Positions 36,234 to 51,431 of a stretch of DNA of 64,000 nucleotides are shown here, one piece after another. Position numbers and translations under genes: made by a program. The number at the start of each line of letters is the position of its first letter. Within the stretch, counting starts at the first letter, position 1. Under the pieces are notes generated by a model. That model had not been told where the DNA came from, ran no database searches, and saw only the letters and a list, made by a program, of their open reading frames with translations. Location of the stretch: NCBI RefSeq assembly GCF_022458985.1, contig NC_061777.1:17015668-17079667 (forward strand), written 5' to 3'. Origin of the DNA: Mugil cephalus (Eukaryota; Chordata; Actinopteri; Mugiliformes; Mugilidae).

Positions 36234-36618
36234 TAATAACGTTTAACTGTTCAAAAGTTTATTTTATTTTCTGATTGTGTGATTTTAAGTGGAAATGTGG
36301 GAAGTGGCTATGTAAATATCACTACTGTTTGTCACAGATATTAGGTTATTAAAATGTCGATATTTCCATGCTATATTTACATGCTATAAACCAGTGAAGT
36401 GGAGTAGTATTAAGGAGCAAAAAGTTTAAGTAGTATGACACCTGTGGTTTCGTTCGGGGAAAGTTCCTGAAGAATTGTCAACACACATTTTCACTAGTAG
36501 TCATGTTTATATAAGCGTGTCATTTATGCTGCATATTAAAATAGGAACACACCGATATTAATCTCACTTTGCTGGAGGACCCCTCTGGGTCCGCGGACCC
36601 TACCTTGGGATACCCCAC

Positions 36619-36626
36619 CCGGAAGT
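36619..36626 (+). promoter_or_regulatory. ETS/GABP site in the fam219a promoter
   Basis: CCGGAAGT about 200 bp before the start codon, in GC-rich sequence without a TATA box. This is typical of housekeeping promoters. Use is inferred. Confidence 0.45.
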
Positions 36627-36822
36627 GGGTGGTGGAGTCACCGTCACCCAACCGGTCACACCACCGTCGACATACTGCCTGCTGGGATGTAGCTCGCCAC
36701 CGGGGAAGTGCAGAGATTGTAGATACGAGCCTGACATCGGTCACAGCATCGGCGATAACTCGAAGAGACCCACTGCCGTCGTTTGGTTTGTAGGAGAAGG
36801 AGGAAAGAGGCGCGCCGTCAAA

Positions 36823-39800
36823 ATGATGGAAGAAATAGATAGATTTCAGGTGCCGAGTGCGGTGCAGGAGGCGGAGATGCAGGCTGAGATGCAGCCGCTG
36901 GTAAGTCAGATATGTTGGGTTTTATCTGCCGATCTGTCAGTGTTGTTTTCTTGTTTTAAATGTCATTGAAACTGTAAGAGACTCACCTCACGATGTCTGC
37001 CATCGTTTACGTTCGGCTCCTCCGATCAAGACTAATCCATCACCTGCCATGTGTGATATTGGTTGATGCCCGTGGAGCTTTTTTTTTAATTTTTAATTTT
37101 TCGTTTTTTTTTCGACTTGTGTCTGAGATGTTAAAATGACTGCGTGAGACGGAAGGTAATGAACGATTTCCTTACAAACAGTCGTTTTTGTGGCTAAAAC
37201 AAGCGGCGTCCGGTCTGCTGCGCAGCATCCGTCATGTCTGGCGAAAACAAGCGTCCCATCCCCAACGCTGCTGCTACATCCTCAGCATCCATGCAGCAAG
37301 TTGTCACATGCGTGGCCTTTATCAAGATTAACGAGCGAGTCCTGACCTCGAGTGTGTGTTTGTATGTGCCTCAAACCTCGTCTTTTTATGGAATAAATAA
37401 AACTAATCAGTGTAAATGGTGTAGCGGCGCGCTCCGTGGCCTGCGGCGGGGCCCTGGGTTACTGCAGCCTGCAGGGCGGCCTTTGCTGCCGCCAGAGAAC
37501 CAGTCTAGACCCAAAGCTATTTGACCTACTGTCTCCAGGTGTCCCCACACCTCCATTCATCACCGGGATTCATGTGTCCATTGATTAATGAGGATTTCTC
37601 CTCCCCCTTCCTTTGCCTTGTTTTGTCAGCAGACCAGTTTTCCAGATGATCCCTAAAACACATCAAGTGTAATTTAAATATTTTTCATTCTCTACCAATG
37701 ATCAGTTTATCCATGCTACTTGAGCAATGTAGGGTTTATTATGCATTACAAAAATACATTAATTATTCATCACCACCTCAGTAATGCACATTTCTGCTCA
37801 TCCTCTTCTGTCCACGATGTTTTTTCTCCAGGACCCGGCCTCGTCCACAGCTTCAGAGGCAGACTCAGACACCAGAGAGGGGGAGCCGGTCACCATCAAC
37901 TACAAGCCCTCACCCCTGCAGATGAAAATAGGTAAGAATTTCAGTGTTCGCGTGACCAAATCTCTCTTTTGTAATTGACTGTGAATTTAAAATCCAGTCA
38001 AGAGATGGGGCGTAACCTGTAGATATGTCAGAGACTGTGTACAGACTGTGTCGCTGTGCCGGGCCATTTAGATTTAGAGGAGGGTGGCATCTGAACAGTG
38101 AGCAAGTTCAGTTTTCAGACAACCTTACTGTCACAAAGCTGACCAAAAACTTTGTGTGAAAACTCACAATATGACTTTGAGAACCTCTGTGTGTGAACTC
38201 ATATGGGAGCCTGTCAGCTATCGTCTGATGACTTACTTTCATAAGGCTATGGTTAGAGATGCGGGTCTTCAAGTGTAGCCAATAGATATATGAAGAACAG
38301 ATCACAGATATCCAGGCAAAGACTTCATGTACCATGGTTTAGAGTTCAATTCGCAAATTGAGACTTGGAGAATTGGAGTTGAGACAAGACATGTAAGTCC
38401 ATACTGTTGACAAATGCTTATTTTAAGGTATAACCTGTTAGCTCGTTTGTCAACAGGGCTTTCTGCCTCTTTTTCACTCCATATGGACTGTTAACCTGTG
38501 CGCAACCAAGGACTGCTAAAGACTGGTCAAATACTACTGGTAAAAAACAATACGACGATAAATGGAAACCCAACGTCTTGTCCCCTGTCTGCACAAAAAG
38601 CCCCATGACATTAATTTGCAGCCCATAAACAAAAGTGTCTGCTTTGTCATAGCTACGGAACCTCTTGATTATACCTAGCTAGGCTCTCGATTAATTTAAT
38701 TTGGGGGTATCTAACAGCTAGCAGGTTGCTTTATCTAATTGGTCAAGTTGTGTAAAAGCATGGTATATGTATGTGTATACACTGCTGATGGGTTGAATGT
38801 TCACAATCTGAGTGGGAATACAGTTATTAAACAATATATTATTTATTTCGCTACAGGCAGTGTTCAGAAAATTGCATGTTAGTTTGTTCAACGGCAGCGA
38901 AAATGCAATTGAATGAGGCTGATTTATTCTCACTCTATCTCAATGTTTACCCATTTATCTTATCTTATCTTATCTTATTTAGGCCTGCAGCTCCAGATTA
39001 TTGTCATTACGATCTGCTGATTATTTTTACAGTTGACCCACTTATTATTTGGCTTATAGTTTTCAACTACAAATTTGTTGTTGTTGATGTTTCAAAGGTG
39101 AGGCCAAGTTGAATCCACAATGAAATAAATGAATGAAGATCAATTTCAGCACCTTGGACAGAGCACAGTGACAAGAAGCAGCACTTCTTTCACTCTTACT
39201 GTAATACATTATTCAGTCGTTTTCTTTGTTTGAACTATTCAAAGGTAACAATAATAGACTGAGTAAGTGATTACTTTTAGGATGTAACTCCAGATTTAGC
39301 ACACAATGTAAGCCGCTGTTGAACTAGGCCATGTTTAATTAGGCATGTTTATTAATCTCTTTGCCTCTGTGACATGTAATCTGCGCTATTACACTATACA
39401 CAATTTTGTTTTTCCAGGATTAAGAGAGGTAATGCCATTAATCGCCAGCTCAATACAAACAAGATACAACCATTTATGCTGCTACTAATGTATTACATTC
39501 TAGTTCACTGCTGGCTCAGGCTAGCAGCATTAGTGTTCGTCAAGTGGTCGCTGATGAGAATCAAACAGGGGAGAAGACAAAGGTTACATGCAGAGTTTCT
39601 GAATTTATTGCTTATGCTTTTAGGATTTTATATTACGTAAAGCAAAGCCTATCATTGTGCTAGAAAGCAGGCCTCACAAAGTGGAAACTTACTAATGAAT
39701 GGAAAATATGTTGCTGATCATCAGGCTGCCTGATGAGTCTGTATCTGTAGCAGTCTATACATTGTTCTTCCACTTAAGTAATCTGCTAACAATCAAGTAA

Positions 39801-42800
39801 ATCTGTTAACGTCAGGAGACTTCAGTGTTTCTAACATTGCTTTAAACCTGCCTGTGAAGTCTTAATTGTCCTTATCCTGAGTGGATGCTAATGATGTTAA
39901 TTGACGTTAGTTTTGTGCGTTCCTCTGTCTTTTTTGTACAGAGAAACAAAGAGAGTTGGCCAGGAAAGGCTCATTGAAGAACAGCAACACTGTAGGTAGC
40001 CCAGTCAACCAGCAGCCCAAGAAGAACAATGTCATGGCCAGAACACGGTAAGAAGTGAGCGCTGTGGTCTGTGAGGAAATGAGAGCAGCATTTTCTTTCC
40101 AATAGTTTACTTTATAAAATTCACGTGTTCAGTAATAGACCCAAAATTCCTATTAGTGGTTAATATTTCATTAGCATCACTTTCATTAATTAGCCTCTCA
40201 CAACCAAATTACATACTGGCTGTGGGACAATTTTTGTATCACTGTACTAGATTTAATGTTTGTGGTGTCTGACACTTCAATGTAAAATACAATGTTTCAA
40301 TGTAAATACAAAAAAAATTATAAATTTTTAAAAAAAAAGGGTAAAAAAACACAATATTCCACTTAAACCCTACATATTACACATTTTAAGTGATTGTTTA
40401 AGTTAAAGTTGTGCATCCACAAAATGTCACAGTGACACTGTTCGACAAATATCAACTTTAATTCCTTTGTTGATACTAAAGATGCAAATTGTGCATGAAC
40501 TTTAAGGCCATGAAATAGTTCCATTGATTTTGACTCGATTTTTCACCTCAGTTGTTACTGTAGTTAGGTCCTTAAGTCTTTCTGCTATGTAGTTTCAATC
40601 ACCTGTTCTTATGCAGTCTGTTGTTTTCTTACACTGATCTTTTCCCCTTTGTTTCCACCTTCTTCCTCCTCCAGATTGGTAGTCCCCAATAAAGGCTATT
40701 CCTCTTTAGATCAGAGCCCCGATGAGAAGCCCCTGGTGGCCCTAGATACAGACAGGTAAACACACACAAACCAAGACACACTTAATGCACTTCCTGCTTT
40801 AGTTTTAATTTTTCTAGAGAAGCACACGAACACTAATATGCTGCTAACGTTTGTATTTCTGTTTCAGTGATGATGACTTTGACATGTCTAGATACTCATC
40901 GTCAGGATATTCCTCTGCTGAGGTGAGAAGTGTGCTAGATATCAGTGCTTCTTCTTTTTTTTTTGATAATTCAACTTACCTTCCCTCGCCTCCTTCGTTC
41001 CTTTGTTCCTCGTCAAGAGGCCAAGAGTCAGGCCTTTTTAAGTCAGTCTTGTCAGGCATTTGCTCTCCCTGCTAGTGTGTGATTGCGCTACAGGTGCAGG
41101 CACGAAGCAGGATACAAATGAAATATAGGTGTATAAGTGCAAATCACAGATGCACTGTCACGTTTATTCCTCAGTGGAAGCTAAAACCCCGCCCTATTCA
41201 TCAGCCCTGTTTCTAAGAAGTTCAGGCTTGTGGATATATTGTGGGTCATATTTAAAATCCCCCAAGTTTTTGGATCTCAAAGCCAGCATGTCATGAAAAA
41301 CAAATAGCTAATACGCAGCAAATGTGGTGGCCCAGTTTAGTTGTTTTCTCTTTATTAGATTTAGTAGCAAGTTGTGAGCAAGTGTGGTTGTTATGTGCAT
41401 TGCTTATGAACCACATGTGGATCTATAGAAGCAAATGCAGCTCATATGTAAATTGAAAATTGACGGGATTTAAAATCAGAACATTATTGTTACTTACAAA
41501 CAAAGAAATATAACTGATGAAAGAATCTCTCTCGAATAGTTGTCATGTTCATGACAAAGCTCCAAGTGATGGTGCTTGCAGCCATCTGCGACAGAGCTGG
41601 CTCTGACTTCGCCATGGTTACCATTGTGACTTTTAGCCAGTCACAAATAGACATAGACATAGTTATTTATTGGACGCTGTCTGAATCTAATAAGGTCAGA
41701 CAAGAGATGTATTTTTTTCTCATGGAAGACGTCGTGTTCAGCTGGTGGATTTCTTTTTTTTCCGTGCAGGGCTTGTTAAATGAGACCTTTCTCATATTTG
41801 GCACCAATTTTATATGAACAGTTTAGCTGCGGATCTGTCAATTAGGTGGGATGCAACAAAAACACACAATTGTTCCTTTCCTTCCCTACCCTTTCCAGAG
41901 AAGCTCTTTAACTAATAGTTCAACGTTTCAGAAAGTACTAGCCTGGTTTCCAGGCAACCAGTAGAGACTTCAGGATGTTACTGGTACGAGCCAAGAACTA
42001 GTCTTAACACAAAGGAGGGGTTTGTGCCAGCCTTGTTTGTGGCTAAAACAGGGTCAGTTTACACTTACATCATTGCACAAATCAAACAAACAGGGTATAG
42101 CCATGTATATAACCTGAAATTTTCAAATGCTGGTTAGCAGATTTTGTTAACTTTTTGACAAATCCTGTTTGTTTCCCTGTGGGACCATTCTTTGCGATGA
42201 GCTTAGCTAAGTGGCTGTTTCCTTCAGCTACATGTTAACCATTCAGAAATGGAAGTGGTATAGATCTCTTAATGTAATTTGCTGTAGCAAAGTGAATAAG
42301 TTGATTATTACTATGAGCTCTATTCTGAAATATAACAAAGGTGAAACACAAGCAAATGGATATAGCTGCCATTGAATAACACAGACATCCACTGATCAGC
42401 CACAGAATTAAAACCACTGACTAACAGCAGAATAACATCATTTTCGGACAATGCAATGTTCTCCTGGGAAACCTTTGGACCTGGCACTCATGTGGATTTA
42501 GATTTTTGGAGTTTTTTAGACATGCACCACTCACCTAGACCAAACCAGGCGCCCCCCATTCCCTAAACAGAAACAGTTTAGGAACAACTCAGAAGAGATG
42601 AAAAACAGCACAAGGTGTTGACCTGACCTCCAAATTCCCTACATCCCAAACTGATCAAGTGGGATCTGTGTGATGTACTGGAACGAGCCGGGTCCACAGA
42701 GATCCCTCCCTTCAACCCACAGCACCCAAAGACCCCCACTAACAGCTTTCTGTTGCCAGACACCACAGGACACCCTCAGAAGGACCATGTCCATACTCTG

Positions 42801-43256
42801 ATGAATCACAACCGATTTGGAGGCTAGTTGGTAACAAACTACTAGAGCAGTCATGGTTATGACTGTGACTAGATCTAAAATAAATCTAGGCCCAGTTGGT
42901 ACCAAGACCAAGATATATTTTTGTCATAACCTATTTATTATTGACTGTTAACTCACCAAATGTGCTACTGCAGAACATTTGCTATAGTATCTACTACTTG
43001 CATCCCATGCCTCTAATTGAATAAATTCTTGCGGGAGTCTGCTCTGTAAATACTCTGTAACCTGGTGCTCTAACAATCAATCTCCTCTCCCCTTCAGCAA
43101 ATCAATCAGGATCTGAACATTCAGCTGCTAAAAGATGGCTACCGTCTAGATGAAATCCCAGACGACGAGGACCTGGATCTGATCCCGCCCAAATCGGTCA
43201 ACCCCACCTGCATGTGCTGCCAGGCAACCTCCTCCACCACCTGTCAAATACAGTAA
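36823..43256 (+). CDS. fam219a: FAM219A family protein (complete, 6 exons)
   Basis: A small conserved vertebrate protein of unknown function (formerly C9orf25). Coding exons: 36823-36900, 37832-37931, 39942-40047, 40675-40755, 40868-40922, 43098-43256. Phases agree and give 192 aa against about 185 in human. The start MMEEIDRFQVP matches the human N-terminus. EKQRELARKGSLKN, QQPKKNNVMARTR and LVVPNKGYSSLDQSPDEK follow, then DDDFDMSRYSSSGYSSAEQ, and CMCCQATSSTTCQIQ closes the protein. The extra length is near residues 12-24 (AVQEAEMQAEMQ). The protein is hydrophilic with no membrane segment and no recognised enzyme domain. The gene follows enho on the same strand, as a 9p13-type block. Intron 5 (40923-43097) holds a Tc1-type fragment, and the 3' UTR region holds a whole Tc1 element. 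The a/b copy cannot be assigned. Confidence 0.95.
42390..42825 (+). mobile_element. Truncated Tc1-type element in fam219a intron 5
   Basis: The left terminal repeat CACTGATCAGCCACAGAATT is present. The interior shares the CTCCAAATTCCC and ACACCACAGGACACCCTCAG blocks with the copies at 29090 and 31778. The right terminal repeat is missing. No open transposase frame remains. Confidence 0.65.
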
Positions 43257-43377
43257 CCCCGCCCCCGACCCCCCCGCCACCTCGACACAACATAACCAAG
43301 TCTTCATCCGCTGTGAGTTTCCTTCGCCACCAGGGTGGCGGCAATGAGGCATTGGTAGAATATTGTAATGACAGTTA

Positions 43378-44973
<1,596 letters not shown>

Positions 44974-46431
44974 TAAGTGCTATGATAATGACAATGACAA
45001 ATAATCTTATTAACGTATAGAAGCTTTGGTTCAAAATCTAGGAGAAGGGACACATGTGAAAATAATATGTATTTAAAATATAAGTGAAGTGGTGGTTTCC
45101 TCCTATGGAAGGACGTACACTTGTGCTTGACGGCTCTTCTCCTGTGAACATGATGTAACATAACACATAATAATATAGCTGACAGAGAGACGGAAAGGTC
45201 AGTTGATGCTGCAAAGTGATTTTAATTTCCCGAAAGTATAGGAAACCTTGTCATAACTGCTGAATCAACTGTTCTGCTTTGCCTGAAATCTGGGTTACAT
45301 TTTTGCATTTTTTCTAGTTTTGTTTTTATTTAAATGCTTACTTTTTTCTTAACCTGAAGGATCAGTGTGGTTGTATGCATTGATGTTCAGATATTTAAAG
45401 TGTGGTCTTGGAACACAAAATTATTGGATTACTGTGTTAATTGTACTGTACAGGGTTGATGTAGCACAGGCCAGTCCATTGCACTCATTCACGCCACCTT
45501 CACCTTTTGATTTCTTTGCCCTTCTCGCTCGAGATGTTTGATCACAGAGTTTAGGGATGAATGTAGAAACAAAAAGACCGAACAGCTGAACGGAAAGTTA
45601 GCAAGTAGCACATTTCATTTTCACCTCATTTCTGTTCTGCACAATCTGTTGTTGTGGCACAAGCTTGATTTGCATTGTTTTGAATTTGCACTTTTTGTTG
45701 TACTTTTTTATTTTTCTTTGGGCCCATATCTGTGCACTCTTTCCCGCGCACCAGTGACAGTGGCTGAGCTGATATGAACTGTGTCAAATGGGAAGATCCC
45801 ATGTCATTGCACAGACCCTCTAACATTATCCCCACGTTATCAAGGCCAAAGGAACCGGAGGGGGGACTTCAGATAGATATTTTAGCACAGTCTGTTGTGT
45901 TACGCCCTCACTTCGATCACGATCAGTGGACACTCCCTCCTTCCCATTTCTATCATGACACCACAGAAAGAGTTTCCCTCTGTCGCTCTCTCACACACAC
46001 ACACGTGTGCACATGCATGCATACAGACAGACGATGCCAAAAGAATGAGTGAGGTGGCATCTATTTCTCTTTTGACCAATAGGACGGGAATAGTTTTGTA
46101 ACTGCAACATCAAGGATCGTTGACTTGGAGCACTAATATCCATTTACGACTCTGTCTCTCTAAATCAGTTGTTTATTTACAATTAGAGTATGCCTTAAGT
46201 ACAGAGAAGTTTGAAAGCTGTGTGTATTTATTGTCATTATTATTTCTAATCATTTAGGTTTTTATTTTCGAAGGATATTTGCTGTTTGTTACATTATGTT
46301 TTTTTTTTACATTTAGATAATAGGAAGAGTTTTTTATTTACATTTCTTTCTTTCTTTTAGATTCTCTTGTATTGTAAACATTTCCATTACAGTATTTAAC
46401 AATGTTATTGTTATGTGCAGTGTATGAAGAC

Positions 46432-46441
46432 AATAAATAAA
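46432..46441 (+). terminator. Polyadenylation signals of fam219a
   Basis: Overlapping AATAAATAAA, about 3.18 kb after the stop codon. If this is the main site, the 3' UTR spans the whole Tc1 element. No clear canonical signal lies between the stop codon and the transposon. Confidence 0.5.
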
Positions 46442-46942
46442 CACAAAGCAAATGGAACACTCCATGTTCTAACTCACTCTTCTAGTCATTCATGTTAAAG
46501 TCTTAATGGTTTGAGTCCTGGTCGATTGATGGTGACGGAAAACAAGGTTTAAGGTAAAGGTCACAGCGTGTTGAGGGCCATGATCTGATTTTATTCACAC
46601 ACGGTGCACAGAGTTGGTTATCTTGCTGAGAAGTTGGACGTGTGCAGCCTGCTGCTCATCATCAACAGCTCACTGCTGCTGCTCTTTCTTCTTGGTCCAC
46701 CACTCAATACAATATTTTAAACTGATCCTCTTTCAAAAAAGACTGTTGTCATGTTTTGCAGTGGGGATTTCATGGCAATCGTCTTGTTTAGCCATTTAAA
46801 TTCTTTTAATGTTGAGTTGCAGCAGCAAGAAAAATGTGTTTCCTCCGAATCCGCTTACTCTTATCTGGTTTTGATTTAGCATGGGAATGCTGACACAGAC
46901 ACTCAGTTAAAAATATCATAAATATTCAGCCTGGATATAAAA

Positions 46943-47290
46943 AACACTGACAGAAGAAGAAGTGAATAACATTGACCATCTTGTGAAAATTGGATGTTCT
47001 GCTGGGAAACTTTTGGACCTGGTATTTGTGGATGTTACTTAGAGATGACGCACCCACATGAATATTATTGGTGACCTAGACCCTAGACCTGACGCACCAA
47101 AAAAAATCTAGTTAGGAACATCTTAAAAAGCATGTAACCCAAGATGGTGTCCCAGCCTCCAAACTCCCAAGATCCCAAACAGCCCTGACTATCTGCTGGA
47201 TGCACTGGAACGAGCCTTATCTACCAGGCCCCTCGTCTGTAGGATCCCCTACCTACTCTGAGTCAGGACTGTTCTGGAGGCACAATACTT
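46943..47290 (+). mobile_element. Degenerate Tc1-type fragment downstream of fam219a
   Basis: It shares GTGAATAACATTGACCATCT, TGTTCTGCTGGGAAACTTTT and GTGGATGTTACTTAGAGATG with the copy at 29090. The ends are worn and no clean terminal repeat or target duplication is seen. Confidence 0.6.
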
Positions 47291-47981
47291 TCATCAGTGT
47301 GTCTTAGACCACAATTCTTTAATAGCAACTAAAAAGACAATTCTTGAAGATCTTTGAGATTTTCCTATTAACACATAGTCACACATTGTCAGATATAAGG
47401 GAGTGGCGTGCGAAATAAGTGAAGAACAACTCTTTAGAAAGAAAAGAATAAGGTTTTTAATGTTAAAACTTTTAAGCAGTAATTATTATTACACGGCTGT
47501 GTGTATTGCAATAACATGGGATTTGCATTGACAGTCCCTGATTACAGTACAGTAGCATCAGAAGTAAGGGCTCCAACCTCAAAGGCACCAGCATCTAATC
47601 ACAGTTCTTTTAATGCCAGAAAAGGGAAAAAAAGACAAGCATTTAGCATGTAGTTTCTGCCCCACAAGCTTAACTACACCCAACTTTACACTCCATCTGG
47701 ACATTTTAATGCATTATATTTCAAGTATAAAAAGAAAACTAATGACATCAACAATGTATCTGGCTCCTGTAGTAGTAGATTAATAAGATATATCATCCCA
47801 TTAGTGATATTATAAAAGATTACCAGGCCAATAAAACATACATTGTACCAAAGAAACACATGTAACATGCTACATGATGGAATAAATTCATTCGCAAACT
47901 AATCACAAAAGTACACCTCAACGTGTTTTCTGACAAATAAAAAATGGTTTCTGTTGTGAGGGATGTTGTGCTTCCATGTCA

Positions 47982-47994
47982 CCACCAGGTGGTG
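47982..47994 (+). promoter_or_regulatory. CTCF-like motif between convergent genes
   Basis: CCACCAGGTGGTG matches the CTCF core CCANNAGGNGG. It lies between fam219a and the klf9-type gene. Motif match only. Confidence 0.3.
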
Positions 47995-49267
47995 TACGTT
48001 TGACTGGCATGGCAAAACATTTCATTATTCCCTGAAAAAGAATGCAGTCCAGATAGAAACAAAAGCTAATTCACAGCGCACAGCAACTGGCACTGATGGC
48101 GTAAGAGACAGTCATTGATCTTTAAAGTATTAGCAAATACATAACATAAACAATCTGACGATGTTCATTCAGGTAGTATTAGTAGTAACCCGTTAAAAGG
48201 CACAAACTGTTATTGAAACATGAATCGTTGTGGTCTTAACACAGAATGTGTTTCAGCTGCTTTACCCTGTTGTGTTCTCCTGCACACAGTAGTGCATCAG
48301 AAGCCAGAAATAAAACCGGACAATGTAATGTAAAGTGTAATTTCCCTTAAGATATGCTCAACTCACTATGGCCATGATTAAGTACTGTAAAGACATTGTG
48401 GTGCATTTGTTTACATATGAATGTGACAACATTTGTGTCTCCACATCGGAAACACTCCGCTCACACCTGCAGGCTCATTGCAACGGAAGTCCATGACCAG
48501 AGAAATGAAATTAAATAGCTTTAGATTTTTCTATATTACAGCTCATCTTATTACGCTCCAATAACAATAAACTACACTATAGAGAGTATATCATCCAACT
48601 GAAGTCTGTTTAATCTATTTACATGGTAATACTGCTGCTATGCTGTACAATCACCTCGTCCTGGACTGAAAAGCTACTGAACAAATGTCTGAAAGTCTAT
48701 GTGTGCAACATTCACTAAAAGACTATTGCCTAAACTTCTAAACACACTAAGTATGCATCAGTCATAGGAGTTTGTTGACATGTTTGTTTGTCATTTTCTT
48801 CATCTGCAAATGTAGTCTGTGATGCAAAGTGGACATGTGTAGTGTTAATGAATACTATATCTATGTACATGAATACCATTTGGATGGCAGATTCTTTCAA
48901 AAAAATAAAAATAAAAATAAAAAAAGGCAAACAACACAACGTAAAATTATTACAAAACAACTAGACATTCCTGACAGACCCAGAAAAACTCTTAATAAAT
49001 ACCAATCACCGCAGGGAATAAGAGGGGGCGGGTCTCTTTGATTACAGTCAGGTTCAGTATGTTTCTATATGCTATTGCACAATGTTACAAGTGTAGTATG
49101 AACACTCTCGGACTAGTGGTCTGGCTGGTTGAGTTCTCTGACTTGACGGGACTTGTGTAAATGCACACACATTATACTGCTTGCGTGGGTGGATTTACAG
49201 CATGTTTGCCACTGTATCCACTGCATGTACCTCTATGTGTGCATGTAGATGATGCGGGCGTGTCTCA

Positions 49268-51431
49268 TCACACCCCAGCAGGGCTTTGGTCTCCAGAATC
49301 GGAGGAGGACATGGACACGGAGCAGCGGCGTCTCTTGGCCACGCTCGAGCCCTGGAGCATGCTGGGATGGAAGCCTGCATGTCGTCGGGCATGTTTGGTC
49401 AGGTGGTCGCTCCTCATGAAGCACTTGTCACACATTGGGCAGTTGAAGCGCTTCTCGCCCGTGTGTGTGCGGTAGTGGCGCGTCAGCTCGTCGGACCGGG
49501 AGAACTTCTTGCCACAGTCTGGCCAGGTACACTCAAAGGGGCGTTCACCTGAGGAGACACACAAGTGTCAATTAAAGTCCACTTTACATATTGTGTTTTG
49601 GCATTCATTTTTCTTCCTAAATGCAAAATCGACCAATTCATAACTTTGTTTCCCGGCTTATTAAAAATAATTATACGTAATAATAGCACTACCTTTTTAG
49701 ATTATATGTGATGCTGCTATGTATGAACTAATACCGAGGGGGGCGCTAAATATCACTGCTTTGAGGGACACGACATAAATATAAACTTTGGCTTACAAAG
49801 ATGTTTTGTGGTTCTCATTGAAAGCTGACATACCTCGTCACCCTTGGGACATCTTAACCTTTGTGACATGGTTCTCAAACAGTTTAATCAGTTCGGACAG
49901 TAGGTAGCCAGAGACAGTTTTGAATCAAAAATAATAACAAGTACGTATAAAAGGTGGGCTTATGTTAACAGCGATCACAGACACAGAGCAGATGGAAGGC
50001 AATTTATGATCGAGTAATAAGAGCAAATATAAACAAAGAAGGAGAAGAAAAGGCTCAGGCATAGCTTGAGAATACACTTGAAAGTTAGGTGTGTGTCAAA
50101 TCCAGGTCTGACTTGTGTGAACAGCAACAATAACAGCATATTGATTAAGAAATCTTGAGTCATGCGAATAAAAACACCCCTGCTCCTCCTCCTCCACGTG
50201 TTCCCCCGGACCACATGTCTGCTCTTGTTTACAACCCGATATGAGGGGAGTGGAGGAGGGAGATGACGTATGAGGAAATGGAGGCGCTGGGAGGGTTACC
50301 TCCGGACAAGAACATGTGGGGACAACCGGGGACAAGAGTGTCGCAGTGACCTGCATGAGAGTGAGGTCTACTCTAATCTAGATCGTGCCTCGCTCTCGTC
50401 GGGACGCAGGTTTATCCCTCAGATTAAATGTTAAACCCTCATCCTTCGAGGCGCTCGGGCAACATGGCGGCGTGTCACGGCCGCGGGTGAATTATTGCCA
50501 GGCATCACAAATATGAGAGGCTGCACGTGATGTTCCCACAGGAGCTCACAGCGTGGCTGCGTGTCCGTAACAGATTAAGATACAACTTTATCACACACAC
50601 ACACACACACACACACGCCTCTCCTCTCCTCTCAGCCAGTCTGCGGCCCGGTGCGGCCCAGCCAGTCACACCCCCCTCCCTCAGCAGGCCACTTCATGGG
50701 ACCACCTTTTCCTATTATCGGTTATTCATTTGCGGGAACATGTGGTCACTGACACTCAAGCCACACATGAACATGAACCGAACGCCCTCTAAACACCAGC
50801 TGCTTACATTGTGACTTGGTAGCAGTAACATTTGTATTTTCTTTCCTGACGTCACTATTAAACATTCACATTTACTGGCAGGTACTAACAGCGTTGACGT
50901 AAAAAAAAAAAAAAAATAGAATGAGAATGCGTTATAGTGACGCAGAGCGGTTTCACTGCTGTCGTCAACAGAACCGAGCTGGCGAGTTTCGTAGGCGTGT
51001 CACCCAAGCAGCACCCAGAGGAGCCTCCACTTACCGGTATGGACCCTCAGATGGGCTTTGAGGTGGGACGACTTGCCATACATCTTCCCGCAGCCGGTGA
51101 AGGGGCAGCAGTGCCTCTTCTCGGGGGACTCTTGTCTCGTCGCCGTCGCCTTCCTGCTCCTGGGTTGTTTGGGTGGCAGCGAGCCCCGGTTGTCCCCGGA
51201 GTTCAACCGGTAACCCCCCCTCTCCGCCTTCTCCTGAGGGCCGGCTTCGCTGCCCCCGAGGCACACGCTGCTCCCGGCGCTGATAGCGCTGGGATTGCAT
51301 TTGTTCAAGTCCAGCAGAATCCTAGCCACCATCAGTAAAGTCATGCTCTCCTGGCTCTCTTTCAGTATGTCCTCTGTGCGCCCCTGTGTTCGGCCGGGGA
51401 CGCAGTCTGCAGAGACCTCAACCTCCGACAT
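49268..51431 (-). CDS. klf9: KLF9/BTEB-type C2H2 zinc-finger transcription factor (complete, 2 exons)
   Basis: A nuclear factor expected to bind GC/GT boxes. Coding exon 1 is 51431-51035 and exon 2 is 49548-49268, split in phase within the HTGE linker after finger 1, as in KLF9. The product is 225 aa. The fingers are C109-C114-H127-H131, C139-C144-H157-H161 and C169-C172-H185-H189. [26 protein letters not shown] is KLF9-like. ILLDLNK at 38-44 matches the SLLDLNK block of KLF9. Differences from KLF9: the N-terminal AAQCLVSIS repressor (Sin3) motif is absent; finger 3 has Cys175 where Arg is usual; and the tail is longer and serine-rich, a little like KLF13. ATG 51431 is the first in-frame ATG, with G at -3. 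Linkage to trpm3 supports klf9, or a diverged duplicate of it. Confidence 0.75.
49549..51034 (-). other. Intron of the klf9-type gene
   Basis: Donor GTAAGT (51034) and acceptor TCTCCTCAG (49549). It contains a CA tract near 50592-50616 and GC-rich sequence near 50380-50530. No nested gene was recognised. Confidence 0.7.

Larger units (their letters stand above)
30040..36560. other. Region from enho 3' UTR to fam219a promoter
   Basis: It includes the probable enho 3' UTR (to about 31320), Tc1-type fragments (31778-32110, 35220-35670, 36101-36233), an A run at 32251-32276, TTTA and GT microsatellites, and a CTCF-like site with a possible exon near 34.5 kb. No protein-coding gene was recognised. 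Confidence 0.5.
46460..49267. other. Convergent region between fam219a and the klf9-type gene
   Basis: The two genes face each other here. The right part probably includes the long 3' UTR of the klf9-type gene (minus strand), but I see no unambiguous AATAAA for it; ATTAAA occurs near 48609 in its sense. The Tc1-type fragment at 46943 and a CTCF-like motif at 47982 are listed separately. No other gene was seen. Confidence 0.45.

Noticed and set aside
47460-49260. A canonical poly(A) signal for the klf9-type gene
   Set aside because: Only ATTAAA-like or weak sites were seen; I could not choose one.
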